The notes under the pieces were generated by a model. The model was not told the origin of the DNA, did no database searches, and worked only from the letters and a program-made list of their open reading frames with translations. Of a stretch of DNA of 64,000 bases, positions 53,874 to 62,244 are shown piece after piece. The stretch comes from Flammeovirga sp. OC4. GTDB lineage: Bacteria > Bacteroidota > Bacteroidia > Cytophagales > Flammeovirgaceae. The stretch is from contig NZ_JTAM01000050.1 of assembly GCF_000812565.1 (NCBI RefSeq), forward strand, positions 1 through 64,000. The letters are read 5' to 3'. The translations under genes and the position numbers were made by a program. The stretch's first letter is position 1, and every line of letters starts with the position of its first letter.

Positions 53874-54240
53874 TTTGTGGTTCGTGAGGCCGTTGCAATG
53901 CAACGGCCCTACAGAACTGCTTTTTAGAAGATTATTATAAAAAACTTTGTCTTTTGATCCATAATCAGACAATCATTTTGTAGTATTTTCCCCGGCCTTG
54001 AAGGGAAAAGCGTAAAGAATTTCATGTATCGAGCCGTTAAAAATGATTTTGCTGTTTGAGCGCAGCGAGTTTAAAATCATTTAGGCAAGAGGAATGGAAT
54101 TTAGCTTTTGACTTCAAAGCCTTGACTTTTTTGCTTCGTTTTTGTGTTAAGACAAAAATGAAGAAGAAGGAAGCTTGAAAGTAGGCCCTATAAACGCTTA
54201 TAGAAAAATCTATTAAAAGTTAACGATAATTTAGTTTACA
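53874..54240 (+). repeat. Dispersed 367-bp repeat, full copy C
   Basis: This full-length copy is in opposite orientation to copy A and identical in length. It begins with TTTGTGGTTCG and ends with TAGTTTACA. The 21-nt palindrome at 53888-53908 has the stem GGCCGTTGCA/TGCAACGGCC, covarying with copy A. A second stem AAATGATTTT/AAAATCATTT lies at 54041-54082. High identity over the whole length, but no open frame shared with copy A. Confidence 0.85.
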
Positions 54241-54345
54241 GTACATTTGATATTTCTTTCATGATGAACGAGGAGCAATACAGATAGTAAATTGATGGAA
54301 GACAATCAACTCCTTTCTGCTCTAAAAAAATCGTAGTCTTTTACT

Positions 54346-54363
54346 TTTTTACCATAGGTTAAA
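54346..54363. promoter_or_regulatory. Dyad upstream of the SDR gene
   Basis: TTTTTACCATAGGTTAAA shares TTTTTACCATAGG with the site at 57044-57063. It lies 60 bases before the ATG of the SDR at 54423, just upstream of a CACCTTTG element (54385-54392). It may be a shared operator. Confidence 0.4.
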
Positions 54364-54422
54364 TTTTTCCTCCCTCCATTGGCCCACCTTTGTGATATCG
54401 TTAAACTCAATCACATATCACA

Positions 54423-55205
54423 ATGAAAAAAGTAGCATTAATCACAGGAGCAGCAGGAGGAATCGGAAAAGAATTCGTTAAAATACACACATCAAGAGGT
54501 GGTGATGTAGTGGCTGTAGATCTCAATACCGAAGGCCTTTTACAATTGAAAAAAGAATTGGGAGGTGGTAAAAATAATACTCGTATTTACACCATTGCTA
54601 AAAACCTTACTCATCCCGATGCAACACGTGAAATTTATGAAGAGGTAAAAGCACAAGGTATACAAGTGGAATACCTTATCAATAATGCCGGATTTGGTGG
54701 TGTAGGTAAATTTCATGAAAGGGCATGGGAAAAAGACCTCGCCATGATTCAGGTTAATATCTTAGCCCTCACATCACTCACTCGATTTTTCTTACCGGAT
54801 TTTATAGAAAGAAATACAGGAAAAATACTTAATGTTTCCTCTACCGTTAGTCTTTTACCAGGACCAATGCAAGCCGTTTATTTTGCCAGTAAGGCTTTTG
54901 TGACTTCATTCACCAACTCTATTTCAGGGGAACTCATGGGAACAGGCGTCAGTGCTACTGCTCTTCTTCCTGGAGCAACACAAACAGGATTTGGAGCAAG
55001 TTCGGGTATGGACAAAACTAGTATTTATAAAAAACCTGCCAGTGCAAGTGATGTTGCTTTTGATGGATATGAAGCCATGATCAAAGGAGAATTAGAAGTA
55101 ATCTCTGGTCTTCCATGGTCGCAGAAAATGCAATTGTCAATTACTCCTCTCCTTCCTAAAAAGATGGTTGTAGAGAGAGTTCGAAAACAACAAGAAATTA
55201 ATTAA
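54423..55205 (+). CDS. Short-chain dehydrogenase/reductase
   Basis: A 260-residue SDR with TGAAGGIGKEFV for cofactor binding, NNAGFGG, catalytic Ser in LNVSSTVSLLPGP and YFASKAFV with Tyr and Lys. The C-terminal part is typical of the DltE/YqjQ-like group that acts on long-chain or hydrophobic substrates. It is followed 52 bases later by an aldehyde dehydrogenase gene, so the two may oxidise an alcohol and aldehyde in sequence. The substrate is unknown. Confidence 0.87.
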   Translation: MKKVALITGAAGGIGKEFVKIHTSRGGDVVAVDLNTEGLLQLKKELGGGKNNTRIYTIAKNLTHPDATREIYEEVKAQGIQVEYLINNAGFGGVGKFHERAWEKDLAMIQVNILALTSLTRFFLPDFIERNTGKILNVSSTVSLLPGPMQAVYFASKAFVTSFTNSISGELMGTGVSATALLPGATQTGFGASSGMDKTSIYKKPASASDVAFDGYEAMIKGELEVISGLPWSQKMQLSITPLLPKKMVVERVRKQQEIN

Positions 55206-55257
55206 TCGACACCCATTTTAATCTATACATATTCCTCAATCTCAATTTATAAACACC

Positions 55258-56637
55258 ATGGAAATCACAACATTTGAAGCCGAAATCAAAGAATTAGTTG
55301 ACAATCAAAGAAGTTATTTTAAAAGTAATGCCACAAGACCTGTAGAATTTAGAATAGCTCAACTTTTAAAGCTAAAAGAATTATTATTAGAGTATGAGGA
55401 TGAAATGCATGAGGCCATCTTCAAAGACTTTGGAAAATCTAAATATGAAAATCAACTAACAGAGTTTTTCCCTTTGATTGACGAAATTAATATTGCCGTT
55501 AAAAACCTAAGGAAATGGGTGAAACACCGTAAAGTATCAACTAATTTGATCAACTTCCCTGCAAAAAGTTATCTAGTACCAGAACCATTAGGTGTTACTT
55601 TGGTGATTGGAGCATGGAATTTCCCTTATAATTTGTCACTCACACCACTTGTAGGTTCTATGGCCGCAGGAAATACAACTATCGTAAAACCAAGCGAACT
55701 TCCTGTTGAAACAAGCAAAATCATGGCAAAGATCATCAATGAGAATTTTGACCCCGCTTACATCTGTGTAGTGGAAGGAGATATTCCTGAAACTACTGCC
55801 ATTTTAGCACAGCGTTATGATAAGATTTTCTTTACAGGCAGTCCAAAAGTTGGTAAAATTGTACACAAAGCAGCAGCAGAACACCTCACCAACGTTACGC
55901 TGGAACTAGGAGGTAAAAACCCAGTGATTTTTGCCAAAGATTGTGCTTTAAAAACAAGTGTAAAAAGAATGATCTGGGCGAAGTTTGTAAACTCCGGTCA
56001 ACTCTGTATTACAGCTGATTATGCTTTAGTCCATAAAGATATTAAAAATGAATTTTTAAAAATTGCAGTAGAGGAAATCAAAAAACACCACTTCTCTAAA
56101 GAAAGAGCTAATTACGTAAAAATCATCAATCACGCTAACTTAGAACGATTAGCCAAACTGATTGATCCAGATAAAGTCTATTATGGTGGAAAAGTAGACC
56201 GAGATATGCGTGTGGTCTACCCAACCATTATGACCGATGTTAATTTGGATGACCCTGTGATGCAAGACGAGATTTTTGGTCCTATTCTTCCCGTTATTGA
56301 ATATGAAACGATGGAGGAAGCTTTTGAGATCATTAAAACTTTTGAGAAACCACTAGCTGCTTATTTATTCTCTGACAGTGCAGAAAACAAAGATCGTTTC
56401 CTACATGAAATTCCATTTGGAGGAGGGTGTATCAACGATTGTGTAATGCAAAATACCAACCCTAACCTCCCATTTGGTGGTGTTGGCCAAAGTGGCATGG
56501 GAAGGTATCATGGCAAATATAGTTTTGAGTGTTTTTCTCACTTCAAAGCTGTACTCGATAAGCCTACAGCCATAGAAACCAACTTGAAATACTATGGTTA
56601 CTCTGAAAAGAAAATGAAGGTTTTTAAAATGCTTTAA
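55258..56637 (+). CDS. Aldehyde dehydrogenase, ALDH3-like
   Basis: A 459-residue enzyme of the class 3 (fatty/aromatic aldehyde) type: GAWNFPYNLSLTPLVGSMAAGN, KPSELPVETSK, FFTGSPKVGKIV, VTLELGGKNPVIF (catalytic Glu), FVNSGQLCITADYALV (catalytic Cys), and DEIFGPILPVIEY. It oxidises aldehydes to acids with NAD(P). The C-terminus ends in a basic hydrophilic stretch without the membrane helix of microsomal forms. It is the second gene of a three-gene group with the SDR and a DUF2798-like protein. Confidence 0.92.
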   Translation: MEITTFEAEIKELVDNQRSYFKSNATRPVEFRIAQLLKLKELLLEYEDEMHEAIFKDFGKSKYENQLTEFFPLIDEINIAVKNLRKWVKHRKVSTNLINFPAKSYLVPEPLGVTLVIGAWNFPYNLSLTPLVGSMAAGNTTIVKPSELPVETSKIMAKIINENFDPAYICVVEGDIPETTAILAQRYDKIFFTGSPKVGKIVHKAAAEHLTNVTLELGGKNPVIFAKDCALKTSVKRMIWAKFVNSGQLCITADYALVHKDIKNEFLKIAVEEIKKHHFSKERANYVKIINHANLERLAKLIDPDKVYYGGKVDRDMRVVYPTIMTDVNLDDPVMQDEIFGPILPVIEYETMEEAFEIIKTFEKPLAAYLFSDSAENKDRFLHEIPFGGGCINDCVMQNTNPNLPFGGVGQSGMGRYHGKYSFECFSHFKAVLDKPTAIETNLKYYGYSEKKMKVFKML

Positions 56638-56646
56638 TTCTTGGAT

Positions 56647-56892
56647 ATGCAAACTTTAAAACAAGAAAATCCATTGAGTAAAATCAGAAAGAAAGTTGCA
56701 TTTGCTTTTCTAATGGGATTCATCACAACCTTCATTATTTCTCTGACGATTGTATCCTATAACATCGGTTTTAATGACTTATTTTTCAAAGTTTGGATAC
56801 GGTCTTGGATAATGGGCTATATCATTGTCATCCCTACTATTTTATTTATAGCTCCACCGGTTCAAAAGGTGATTGACCGTTTATTCGATTAA
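56647..56892 (+). CDS. DUF2798-like small membrane protein
   Basis: I choose the ATG giving MQTLKQENPLSKIRKKVAFAF; a TTG two codons earlier is possible. The 81-residue protein has two hydrophobic helices (VAFAFLMGFITTFIISLTIV and WIMGYIIVIPTILFIAPPVQ), the pattern of DUF2798. Function unknown. It starts 9 bases after the aldehyde dehydrogenase stop, so it is cotranscribed and ends at the terminator 56928-56957. Confidence 0.7.
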   Translation: MQTLKQENPLSKIRKKVAFAFLMGFITTFIISLTIVSYNIGFNDLFFKVWIRSWIMGYIIVIPTILFIAPPVQKVIDRLFD

Positions 56893-56927
56893 TAAATCAA
56901 CCCATCAATAATAGTGTTTTATCAATA

Positions 56928-56957
56928 GCTGAAGTTCTTATCGACTTCAGCTTTTTT
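56928..56957 (+). terminator. Intrinsic terminator
   Basis: AGCTGAAGT pairs with ACTTCAGCT around TCTTATCG, followed by a run of six T. It ends the SDR-ALDH-DUF2798 group. Confidence 0.9.
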
Positions 56958-57043
56958 ATGTTCAAGGCTTTAAGAATCAACCAATAATGAACAAACATTT
57001 CTATCATAATTAAAAAATATAGTTTCATTTTACTTCTTTTTCG

Positions 57044-57063
57044 TTTTTACCATAGGGTAAAAA
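57044..57063. promoter_or_regulatory. Perfect dyad upstream of the hydrolase gene
   Basis: TTTTTACCATAGGGTAAAAA is an 8-bp perfect inverted repeat with a four-base spacer. It lies 49 bases before the hydrolase start and shares TTTTTACCATAGG with the site at 54346. It may be a common operator. Confidence 0.5.
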
Positions 57064-57112
57064 ATAAGTGGCTGAGCATGCTGAAATTTGTATAAATCAA
57101 CATCCAAATAAG

Positions 57113-57991
57113 ATGAAAATTCAAAAAACAATTCTGATTATCGCACTCCTTTTAATGAACAGTGCAGCTCTTTTTTCGCATCACTCTAACGACAAAGACA
57201 TGAAAACAAAACAACTCCAATCGAAAACTGTCGTCTTCATTCATGGTTTGTTTATGAACAATCAAACATGGAATCAGTGGAAAACGCTTTTTGAAAAAGA
57301 AGGATATACTTGCTATACTCCTGCCCACCCTAAACACGAAGGGAACCCCGCTTCATTAAGAGAGCACCCTCCACAAGGACTTGAAAATGTTCAATTCCAA
57401 GATTGGATTACTGAATTGGAAACGCTAATTGACAGCCTCCCAGAAAAACCTATTTTGATCGGTCATTCTTTTGGGGGATTAACCGCTCAAAAATTAGTAG
57501 AAGCAGGTAAAGCGGAAGCCGCAATCTTGATCAGCAGTGTTCCTCCAAAAGGAAATATAACGTTCAAACTTAGTTTTCTAAAAGCCAACAATAAGGTCAT
57601 CGCGAGATCGAAAGGAAATACGGTTTTCAATCCTGCTGATCAAGAATACAAAGAGTGGTTCCATTATGCCATTACCAATACAATGAGTAAAGAAAAATCA
57701 GATGAGCTTTTTGAAATGTATGCTGTTCCGGAAAGCCGTCAAACACCTAGGGCTTCTCTTCAAAAAATCGCAAAAATTGACACCAAAAAGCCTCATGTTC
57801 CATTACTTTTTATTGGAGGTTTAGACGATGTCATTGTTCCCAATGTACTGATCAAGAAAACAATAAAAAAATATAAGGATAAAGACAGTATTGTAGACTA
57901 TAAATTTTATGAGGGGAAAGACCATTTCATTTGCGGTGCTCCAGGCTGGGAAGAAGTAGCAAATTACAGTTTAGAATGGTTATCAAACTAA
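57113..57991 (+). CDS. Exported alpha/beta hydrolase
   Basis: Start chosen at the ATG giving MKIQKTILIIALLLMNSAAL, a signal peptide; a GTG 15 codons upstream is less likely. The 292-residue protein has the alpha/beta-hydrolase pattern: VVFIHGLFMNNQTWNQW (oxyanion region), GHSFGG with the nucleophile Ser, LFIGGLDDVIVP with the acid Asp and GKDHF with the His. The export signal is unusual for these normally cytoplasmic enzymes. It is followed 6 bases later by a DoxX-family gene in one transcript. The substrate is unknown. Confidence 0.85.
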   Translation: MKIQKTILIIALLLMNSAALFSHHSNDKDMKTKQLQSKTVVFIHGLFMNNQTWNQWKTLFEKEGYTCYTPAHPKHEGNPASLREHPPQGLENVQFQDWITELETLIDSLPEKPILIGHSFGGLTAQKLVEAGKAEAAILISSVPPKGNITFKLSFLKANNKVIARSKGNTVFNPADQEYKEWFHYAITNTMSKEKSDELFEMYAVPESRQTPRASLQKIAKIDTKKPHVPLLFIGGLDDVIVPNVLIKKTIKKYKDKDSIVDYKFYEGKDHFICGAPGWEEVANYSLEWLSN

Positions 57992-57997
57992 GGGAAC

Positions 57998-58378
57998 ATG
58001 CAATCAAAAATAATACTTTCAATCCGTTTTGTTTTAGGTTTTTTTATGGCCTTTATAGGTCTCAATAAGTTCTTTGTTTTTATCGAGATCCCACACCCAC
58101 CGGGTAACGGGGGACAGCTTATGGATATTTACATGCAATCTGGCTTCTTACAAATGGTGGGTACACTTGAATTAATAGGTGGAATCGGTTTCATTACCAA
58201 TCGCTTCACCCTGATCGCAGCAACTATTATTACAGCCATCATGTTTAACGCCACGGTTTTTCATATGCTGTATGACCCTCAAGGAGTTGGACCTGCACTA
58301 ATTTGCTTTTTGCTTAGTTTGGTTTTTGTATTTACAAGTAAGGAACGTCCCTCTGACTATCTGAGTCATCAGGTATGA
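57998..58378 (+). CDS. DoxX-family membrane protein
   Basis: A 126-residue protein with four membrane helices, typical of the DoxX/DoxD-like group: LGFFMAFIGLNKFFVFIEIP, MVGTLELIGGIGFITN, LIAATIITAIMFNATVF and ALICFLLSLVFVF. It is cotranscribed with the alpha/beta hydrolase. In other bacteria DoxX-like proteins accompany redox or quinone-related proteins, but the function here is open. Confidence 0.82.
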   Translation: MQSKIILSIRFVLGFFMAFIGLNKFFVFIEIPHPPGNGGQLMDIYMQSGFLQMVGTLELIGGIGFITNRFTLIAATIITAIMFNATVFHMLYDPQGVGPALICFLLSLVFVFTSKERPSDYLSHQV

Positions 58379-58403
58379 TACATTATTAACTAAATTATTA
58401 TAA

Positions 58404-58690
58404 TTAGAAATCTTGAGACTTCTGCTGATCGTTAGGTCACAAATGACGCTATCGCTTAACATTTACGCCAGTGTAATCTTTTAACCAATTCATTTTGTAG
58501 TACTACTAACGGCCTTGAAGGGAAAAGCGTAAAGAATTTCATGGATTGAGCCGTTAAAAATGATTTTGCTGTTTGAGCAAAGCGAGTTTAAAATCATTTA
58601 GGCGAATGAAATGGAATTTAGCTTTTGACTTCTAAGCCTAGATTTTTTGCTTCGTTTTTCATCAATGGAAAAATGAAGAAGAAAAACGCT
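58404..58690 (+). repeat. Dispersed repeat copy D (partial, with a second module)
   Basis: The right part (about 58484-58690) is homologous to the core of full copies, including AAATGATTTT/AAAATCATTT and CCTTGAAGGGAAAAGCGT. The left part (58404-58480) carries the second module with GACGCTATCGCTTAACATTT and AGAAATCTTGAGACTTCT, as in copy B. It lies downstream of DoxX and upstream of the nitroreductase terminator. Confidence 0.75.
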
Positions 58691-58744
58691 TGTAAGAAGT
58701 TTTTGGATAATGTAAGGTGATTAAGTTTTTTTATGCAAAGTCGT

Positions 58745-58800
58745 AAGAACGGGCAGGTTATATTTTTTAATATATGAAATACCTCCCTGCCCATTCTTTT
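58745..58800 (-). terminator. Terminator of the nitroreductase gene
   Basis: AAGAACGGGCAGG and CCTGCCCATTCTT form a strong stem with a 28-base A/T loop and T/A-rich flanks on both sides. Confidence 0.75.
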
Positions 58801-58827
58801 ACTGCTCATTACAGCAATCTCTATTTT

Positions 58828-59481
58828 TTATAGCAATGTAAAAATTTCATCTTGAGAAAGTCTTGATTTTGGAAGTGCCGCATTGAAGTCGTTATCTGCT
58901 CTGTACCCCAAAGCCACACAGACTAATGAAGTAAAGCCTTTCTCCCTTAAACCAAACTCCTCATCTAATGCCTTCATATCTATTCCTTCCATAGGAACGG
59001 CATCAATACCTAAAAGAGGTGCTCCAAGTAGCAGATTACCAATATTGATATACACTTGCTTGTCCATCCAATGTTGAAGGTCCTTCATATCGTATTTATG
59101 AATATCCGCAAAAAGGTTTCTCCCCCCATGCATTTGCTCCTTGAATTCTGGAGCACCATACCTTCCATCTTTATCTTCTTTATCCAACAAGTGCATCATG
59201 AAATCTTCATTCGCAGTAGTTCTTGTACAAAATAAAACCACATGCGATGCATTCAATACTTTTGCTTCATTAAAAATGAAGAAGCCTTGAGTTCCTTTTG
59301 CTATTCGTTTTTTGCCTTCTTCAGAACTGGCAATAATAAAATGCCAAGGTTGAATGTTTGTACTTGAGGCGCACATTTGCAGCAGATTTTTGATTTGTTC
59401 AAAATCTTCATCAGAAATCTTTTTGTCAGGGTTAAACTCTTTTGTTGAGTAACGCCAATTCATTACCTCCTTTAAATTCAT
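58828..59481 (-). CDS. Nitroreductase-family NAD(P)H-dependent FMN oxidoreductase
   Basis: A 217-residue enzyme of the NfsB/nitroreductase family: RYSTKEFNPDKKISDEDFEQ at the N-terminus, MCASSTNIQPWHFIIASSEEG, and LLGAPLLGIDAVPMEGID, with CVALGYRADND near the C-terminus. Such FMN enzymes reduce quinones and nitroaromatics. It stands alone, leftward, with its terminator at 58745-58800. The physiological substrate is unknown. Confidence 0.92.
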   Translation of the reverse strand: MNLKEVMNWRYSTKEFNPDKKISDEDFEQIKNLLQMCASSTNIQPWHFIIASSEEGKKRIAKGTQGFFIFNEAKVLNASHVVLFCTRTTANEDFMMHLLDKEDKDGRYGAPEFKEQMHGGRNLFADIHKYDMKDLQHWMDKQVYINIGNLLLGAPLLGIDAVPMEGIDMKALDEEFGLREKGFTSLVCVALGYRADNDFNAALPKSRLSQDEIFTLL

Positions 59482-59793
59482 GAGTTGTTGTTTAAGGGTT
59501 AAAAATTAAAACGTTTCGAATATAAAATTTCAATATTCACCTCATAACAAAACAGAGAGTTTTCATGATACATCTTTTAAAAAGGAAAATTATTATTCTT
59601 TGAATGCCAATTCAAAAAAAAGATCTCACTACATCAAGTATAAAATAATTTTATGTACTGATCGTCACTCCTTACGACTGCATTCCTCTTAATATTGTAT
59701 ATTTACAGACAAACAAAAGTTGATGCAGCAGGCTCTATTTTAACAACTTATTGTTTGAAACTCTTGTGTAAACCATATCCAAAAATAAACGAA
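59482..59793. other. Divergent spacer
   Basis: 312 bases between the leftward nitroreductase gene and the rightward membrane-protein gene. AT-rich, no hairpin or consensus promoter found. An upstream in-frame TTG at 59695 could extend the membrane-protein gene. Confidence 0.4.
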
Positions 59794-60810
59794 ATGAACA
59801 GAACGCTACAACTCCATCGCAACTTCATCAATTTTGCAATTCCAGCTTCATTACTAGGAGTATTAATCCTATTGATGAAATCACCTTTCTTCGAAGGTAA
59901 CAGTACTTTAAATCTTGCTGTAACATTAGACCTTCTTCTCACTATACCTTTTGTCTATTTTCTATTGATTCGAAAATCAACTATACCAAAAACAACAGTG
60001 GTTCCGATCATGGTCCTAGGAGCATTTATTGGCTCTTATTATCTTCCAAAGGAGGATCAAGTTTATATAGAATTATTCAAAAATTGGATCTTACCTGTCA
60101 TTGAACTTTCTATTATCGCTTTGGTTTTCATTAAAATGCGAAAAGCTACTAAAACCTATCAAAAACTAAAAAATACATCCCCAGATTTTTATGATACATT
60201 AAAAAAGGTCTGTTCGGAAATTTTACCTCAAAAACTCGTCCTTCCTTTTTCTACGGAAGTAGCAGTGATGTATTATGGATTTATCCATTGGAAAAAAAGA
60301 ACACTCCATCAAAACGAATTTTCTTATCACAAAAAGAGTGGGTCAGCTGCCCTCCTTGGAGCCTTAATTATGATGATAGTAGTAGAAACTTTTGCATTTC
60401 ATCTTTTACTTTCTCAATGGAACACTACTGCTGCATGGGTACTAACCGTTCTAAGTATCTATACAGGCATTCAATTTTTTGGTTTTGCAAAATCATTATC
60501 ACAAAGACCAATTGCCATTAATAAGAAAGTTTTAATGCTACGATATGGAATGATCAATGAAGCACAAATTCCATTTTCAGATATTGAAACGGTTATCCTT
60601 TCGAAAAAAGCACTTCCAAAAGATAAAATGACAAAAAGATTATCCCTTTTAGGAGAACTTGAAAGTCACAATGTAATCCTCCAATTAAAAAACGAGAATA
60701 CATTAATGGGACTTTACGGTATAAAGAAAAAATTTACCACTATTGCGTTTCATATCGACAATCCTGCCGAATTCAAGGAACAAATCGATCATTTATTGAC
60801 GAGTGAATAA
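59794..60810 (+). CDS. Membrane protein with C-terminal PH-like domain
   Basis: I choose the ATG giving MNRTLQLHRNFINFAIPASL; the longer frame starts at TTG and adds 33 residues. The 338-residue protein has about six hydrophobic segments (FAIPASLLGVLILLM, VPIMVLGAFIGSYYL, ALLGALIMMIVVETF and WVLTVLSIYTGIQFF are clear) and a C-terminal soluble part, KKVLMLRYGMINEAQIPFSD and following strands, resembling bacterial PH domains (bPH type). Function unknown. It lies divergent from the nitroreductase gene and 84 bases before the next gene. Confidence 0.65.
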   Translation: MNRTLQLHRNFINFAIPASLLGVLILLMKSPFFEGNSTLNLAVTLDLLLTIPFVYFLLIRKSTIPKTTVVPIMVLGAFIGSYYLPKEDQVYIELFKNWILPVIELSIIALVFIKMRKATKTYQKLKNTSPDFYDTLKKVCSEILPQKLVLPFSTEVAVMYYGFIHWKKRTLHQNEFSYHKKSGSAALLGALIMMIVVETFAFHLLLSQWNTTAAWVLTVLSIYTGIQFFGFAKSLSQRPIAINKKVLMLRYGMINEAQIPFSDIETVILSKKALPKDKMTKRLSLLGELESHNVILQLKNENTLMGLYGIKKKFTTIAFHIDNPAEFKEQIDHLLTSE

Positions 60811-60894
60811 ATATTATTATTAGAAGAGCAACTCAAGTTCAGTCATTATTTTAGTAGGACTGCAAACCAAAGCATAACATTAAGCAAACACAAC

Positions 60895-61506
60895 ATGCCG
60901 AGTACTATATTTTTTGAAAGATTAGACCCAAAAACAAATCAGTTTTTGTGGGATTATAACTATGGAGAAGAACTAAAGGAGTTAATTACAAATGACAATT
61001 CTATTAAAGTTGAAATGGAGAATAATGATGAAATTGCTTATTATTTTTTCGATAATAAGTGGATTCACTTTTTTCATCTATATGAAGATGGGACCTTTTT
61101 TGTTAGATTAAGTCATATTTTAGATCACCTTGAACTTTATTATAAACTCATAGAAATAGCTAAAAAATTAGAGCTCTACTTAATTGGGGATGAAGTGTTA
61201 CTTTTTGTGCCAGATTATGGCATTTTATATGATCCAGAAGACCCTGAAGAGTCAATTGAATTTGAGATATTAACTTCTGAGTTAGAAGAAAAACTACGAG
61301 AAAAGAATTCTTCAATCATTGATAGTATCAATTTAATAATTGAAGAAAAAAAAGCTGTAACTCTTAACCACAAGGAAACAAAGGAAGAACTTGAAAAGTT
61401 TAATGCTAACTTCAATTCTCCTGCCGAAAATAATGATGTCAATTACACAAAGCTAATGGTCATTTTTGTCATTGTATTATTCCTCACCTATTTCTTTGTA
61501 ATATAG
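60895..61506 (+). CDS. Acidic protein with a C-terminal membrane anchor
   Basis: The 203-residue protein is acidic over most of its length (for example YDPEDPEESIEFEILTSELE) and ends in a single hydrophobic helix (YTKLMVIFVIVLFLTYFFVI), so it looks tail-anchored. There is no signal peptide. Residues 125-170 may form a coiled coil (NLIIEEKKAVTLNHKETKEE). I recognise no family. Codons are markedly AT-rich relative to neighbours, which could be a sign of transfer. Confidence 0.6.
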   Translation: MPSTIFFERLDPKTNQFLWDYNYGEELKELITNDNSIKVEMENNDEIAYYFFDNKWIHFFHLYEDGTFFVRLSHILDHLELYYKLIEIAKKLELYLIGDEVLLFVPDYGILYDPEDPEESIEFEILTSELEEKLREKNSSIIDSINLIIEEKKAVTLNHKETKEELEKFNANFNSPAENNDVNYTKLMVIFVIVLFLTYFFVI

Positions 61507-61606
61507 TCACACCCAAACGTCAATATACATTAGCTAGAATAGCTACTTATAGTATTTGAAATCATTGATACAATATTTTCAAAATATTAGCTCCATTAAA
61601 ATACAT

Positions 61607-61637
61607 TTTGGAATAAACATTCCATTTCATATATTTA
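61607..61637 (+). promoter_or_regulatory. Promoter and operator of the TetR gene
   Basis: TTTG (61607-61610), 19 nt, then TATATTTA (61630-61637) is close to the Bacteroidota consensus. The palindrome TGGAATAAACATTCCA at 61609-61624 overlaps the -33 box, the expected position for autorepression. The start of transcription would fall at about 61641-61644, at or just around the GTG start codon, so the mRNA may be leaderless. Confidence 0.55.
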
Positions 61638-61641
61638 CAAA

Positions 61642-62193
61642 GTGAATAAAAAAGAAAACATAATATCGTCAGCACTTGAACTCCTTACCGAAAATGGAGT
61701 GCATAATACGCCAATGTCTGCCATTGCAAAAGTGGCAGGTACAGGAATGGGAACCATTTATAACTATTTCCCTACTAAAGAAATTCTTATTAATGAGGTG
61801 TATGTGAGTATTAAAGCACAAGAAATTTCCATTTTTTCAGATTTTGATACAGCACAACCTATACGAACTCAATTTGAAATTTATTTTAAGTCTGCTATTT
61901 CTTTTTTCACCAATAACCCCATGTATTTCAAGTTTATGGAGCAATTACAGGCTTCTCCTGTAATCACAAATGAAAGCAGGACATTTGGACGAAAATCCAT
62001 CACTCCCGTCATAGAACTCCTTCATAACGGACAGCAACAAAGAATTATTAAAAATATTCCGACCGACGAATTACTAACATTTATAGGAGGTGCAATATTA
62101 TCTTATTTAAGATGGTATTTTAATCAAACCGAAACAAAAAGTTCTGCTCTTCAAAATCAAATGGACTTGGTTTGGGATGCTATTAGAGAATAA
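61642..62193 (+). CDS. TetR/AcrR-family regulator
   Basis: The 183-residue protein starts at GTG (MNKKENIISSALELLTENGV). The N-terminal HTH reads MSAIAKVAGTGMGTIYNYFP followed by TKEILINEVY, as in TetR repressors, and the C-terminal ligand domain ends with an ALQNQMDLVWDAIRE helix. Similar palindromes before this gene (61609) and before the next SDR gene (62212) indicate that it represses itself and the SDR gene. The ligand is unknown. Confidence 0.88.
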   Translation: MNKKENIISSALELLTENGVHNTPMSAIAKVAGTGMGTIYNYFPTKEILINEVYVSIKAQEISIFSDFDTAQPIRTQFEIYFKSAISFFTNNPMYFKFMEQLQASPVITNESRTFGRKSITPVIELLHNGQQQRIIKNIPTDELLTFIGGAILSYLRWYFNQTETKSSALQNQMDLVWDAIRE

Positions 62194-62211
62194 AAAAATT
62201 TAAACTCTAAT

Positions 62212-62227
62212 TGGAATGAATATTCAC
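62212..62227. promoter_or_regulatory. Second TetR operator, before the SDR gene
   Basis: TGGAATGAATATTCAC matches the upstream palindrome TGGAATAAACATTCCA in 12 of 16 positions. It lies 17 bases before the ATG at 62245. Confidence 0.5.
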
Positions 62228-62244
62228 TCTAAACATTAAGTATT

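Noticed and set aside
58618-58809. Minus-strand frame after the DoxX gene
   Set aside because: It lies within repeat copy D and the nitroreductase terminator. No coding character.
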